From Burkholderiales bacterium (GTDB lineage Bacteria > Pseudomonadota > Gammaproteobacteria > Burkholderiales > Burkholderiaceae_F), in contig JAHEDN010000014.1 in the NCBI GenBank assembly GCA_024641225.1, positions 1-16,572 of the forward strand: a stretch of 16,572 nt of DNA. The letters are read 5' to 3'. Within the stretch, counting starts at the first letter, position 1; every line of letters starts with the position of its first letter. Position numbers and translations under genes: made by a program. This document shows, in pieces, positions 15,397 through 16,572 of the stretch. Under the pieces are notes generated by a model that was not told the DNA's origin, did not search any database, and saw only the letters and a list, made by a program, of their open reading frames with translations.

Positions 15397-16572
15397 TCAG
15401 GCTGTCGGACCGACCTGGCGCCGCTGTTCGACGTCCGCAGCGAGCCGCGCCGCGAACGCCTCCAGCGTCATCACGCCGAGATCGCCGCCGCCGCGGGCTC
15501 TGACAGCCACCCGTTTGACTCCATCGGCTGCCGGCTTCTCCTTTTCCCCGACCACGAGGATGTAGGGCAGCTTCTGCAGCGCGAGGGCGCGGATTTTATA
15601 GGTGATCTTTTCATTGCGCAAATCCGCCTCGGCCCTAAAGCCTTGTTTTTTCAGCGTTTGCGCAACGTCCTCAGCGTAGCGGGCCTGCCCCTCCGAGATA
15701 TTGGCGATACCGACCTGCACTGGCGCCAGCCATGGCGGCATCGCGCCCGCGTAGTTCTCGACCAGCATGCCGATGAAGCGCTCCATCGACCCGATGATTG
15801 CCCGGTGCAGCATGACCGGCACCTGGCGCGTGTTGTCCTCGGCCACGTATTCGGCACCGAGGCGGGCCGGCATCTGGAAGTCGACCTGCATCGTGCCGCA
15901 TTGCCATTCGCGTCCGATTGCATCCTTCAGCGTGTACTCGATCTTCGGGCCGTAGAACGCGCCTTCCCCCGGAGAGACCGTGAACTCGACCCCCGAGCGG
16001 CGCAGCGATTCCATCAGCGCCTCCTCGGCCTTGTCCCAGGACTCATCCGAGCCGATACGCTGTGCCGGCCTCGTCGACACCTTGTACAGAATGTGCTCGA
16101 AGCCGAAATCGCGGTAGACCTTCTGCAGCAGGGCCGTGTAGGCGACGCACTCGTCGAGAATCTGCGCCTCCGTGCAGAAGATGTGGCCGTCGTCCTGCGT
16201 GAAGCCGCGCACGCGCATCATCCCGTGCAGCGAGCCCGATGGCTCGTTGCGGTGGCAGGCGCCGAACTCGCCATAGCGCAGCGGTAGTTCGCGGTAGCTG
16301 TGCAGGTTCGCGTTGTAGATCTGGATGTGCCCCGGGCAGTTCATCGGCTTCAGTGCGTAGTGCCTGCTCTCCGACTCGGTCGTGAACATGTTCTCGCGGT
16401 ACTTGTCCCAGTGCCCCGAGCGCTCCCACAGGGTGCGGTCGAGGATCTGCGGCGCCTTGACCTCCTGGTAGCCGTTGTCCTGGTAGACGCGACGCATGTA
16501 CTGCTCGACCTGCTGCCAGAGGGCCCAGCCTCGCGGGTGCCAGAAGATGAGTCCCGGCGCCTCGTCCTGGAA
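15397..16572 (-). CDS. thrS: Threonyl-tRNA synthetase, C-terminal 391 residues (cut by window edge)
   Basis: ThrRS charges tRNA-Thr in the cytoplasm. The visible part starts within the class II catalytic core (FWHPRGWALWQ) and runs to the natural end. Visible are the zinc ligands Cys79 (MNCPGH), His130 (QDDGHIF) and His256 (VMLHRAI), whose spacings of 51 and 126 equal those of C334, H385 and H511 in E. coli. Motif 2 is CHRNEPSGSLHGMMRVRGFTQDD and motif 3 ends SMERFIGMLVE. A C-terminal anticodon-binding domain follows (about residues 270-385). By that alignment about 255 residues (TGS and editing domains) and the start lie beyond the window. Its place before infC is standard in proteobacteria. 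Confidence 0.97.
   Translation of the reverse strand, partial: FQDEAPGLIFWHPRGWALWQQVEQYMRRVYQDNGYQEVKAPQILDRTLWERSGHWDKYRENMFTTESESRHYALKPMNCPGHIQIYNANLHSYRELPLRYGEFGACHRNEPSGSLHGMMRVRGFTQDDGHIFCTEAQILDECVAYTALLQKVYRDFGFEHILYKVSTRPAQRIGSDESWDKAEEALMESLRRSGVEFTVSPGEGAFYGPKIEYTLKDAIGREWQCGTMQVDFQMPARLGAEYVAEDNTRQVPVMLHRAIIGSMERFIGMLVENYAGAMPPWLAPVQVGIANISEGQARYAEDVAQTLKKQGFRAEADLRNEKITYKIRALALQKLPYILVVGEKEKPAADGVKRVAVRARGGGDLGVMTLEAFAARLAADVEQRRQVGPTA

Overview
The window is an ordinary but very compact stretch of bacterial chromosome. It is GC-rich, and every gene I can support lies on the minus strand: 19 protein genes (two cut by the window edges) and one tRNA. Gene content and order point to a proteobacterium, most likely a betaproteobacterium of Burkholderiales type. 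The signs are a HisRS N-terminus close to what I recall of Burkholderia, an IF3 of 173 residues starting at a rare AUC codon, an IHF-alpha with an N-terminal extension, a long IspG, and the PilW-RodZ-IspG-HisS order. No mobile element, CRISPR array, prophage, toxin module or secondary-metabolite gene is visible.

In the direction of transcription (right to left) there are three blocks. Block 1 (about 16572-9686) is the translation and nucleoid cluster thrS-infC-rpmI-rplT-pheS-pheT-ihfA-merR-type regulator, ended by tRNA-Pro(GGG), which has its own -10 element and a strong intrinsic terminator. It supplies two aminoacyl-tRNA synthetases, initiation factor 3, ribosomal proteins L35 and L20, and the alpha subunit of IHF. 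Two short non-coding stretches inside it (14736-14848 and 14074-14166) hold hairpins that may be regulatory.

Block 2 (about 9624-5063) is surE-pcm-nlpD, then a PolB-like 3'-5' exonuclease and the 23S rRNA methyltransferase gene rlmD. surE/pcm and pcm/nlpD appear joined by TGATG stop/start overlaps. The rpoS gene that often follows nlpD is absent. The surE start codon follows the tRNA terminator directly and has no Shine-Dalgarno sequence.

Block 3 (about 4961-1) is ndk-rlmN-pilW-rodZ-ispG-hisS: nucleotide balancing, rRNA/tRNA methylation, type IV pilus assembly, cell shape, isoprenoid synthesis and histidyl-tRNA synthesis. Spacing is tight and rlmN appears to use a TTG start.

I found no convincing undescribed system. 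The points most worth a second look are regulatory or fine-scale: the terminator/surE junction, the rplT-pheS leader with a short ORF carrying tandem Phe codons, an A-C mismatch in the T-stem of the tRNA, a Phe in the HisRS LRPE(x)T motif, and the missing rpoS. No stretch without a gene exceeds about 115 bases.
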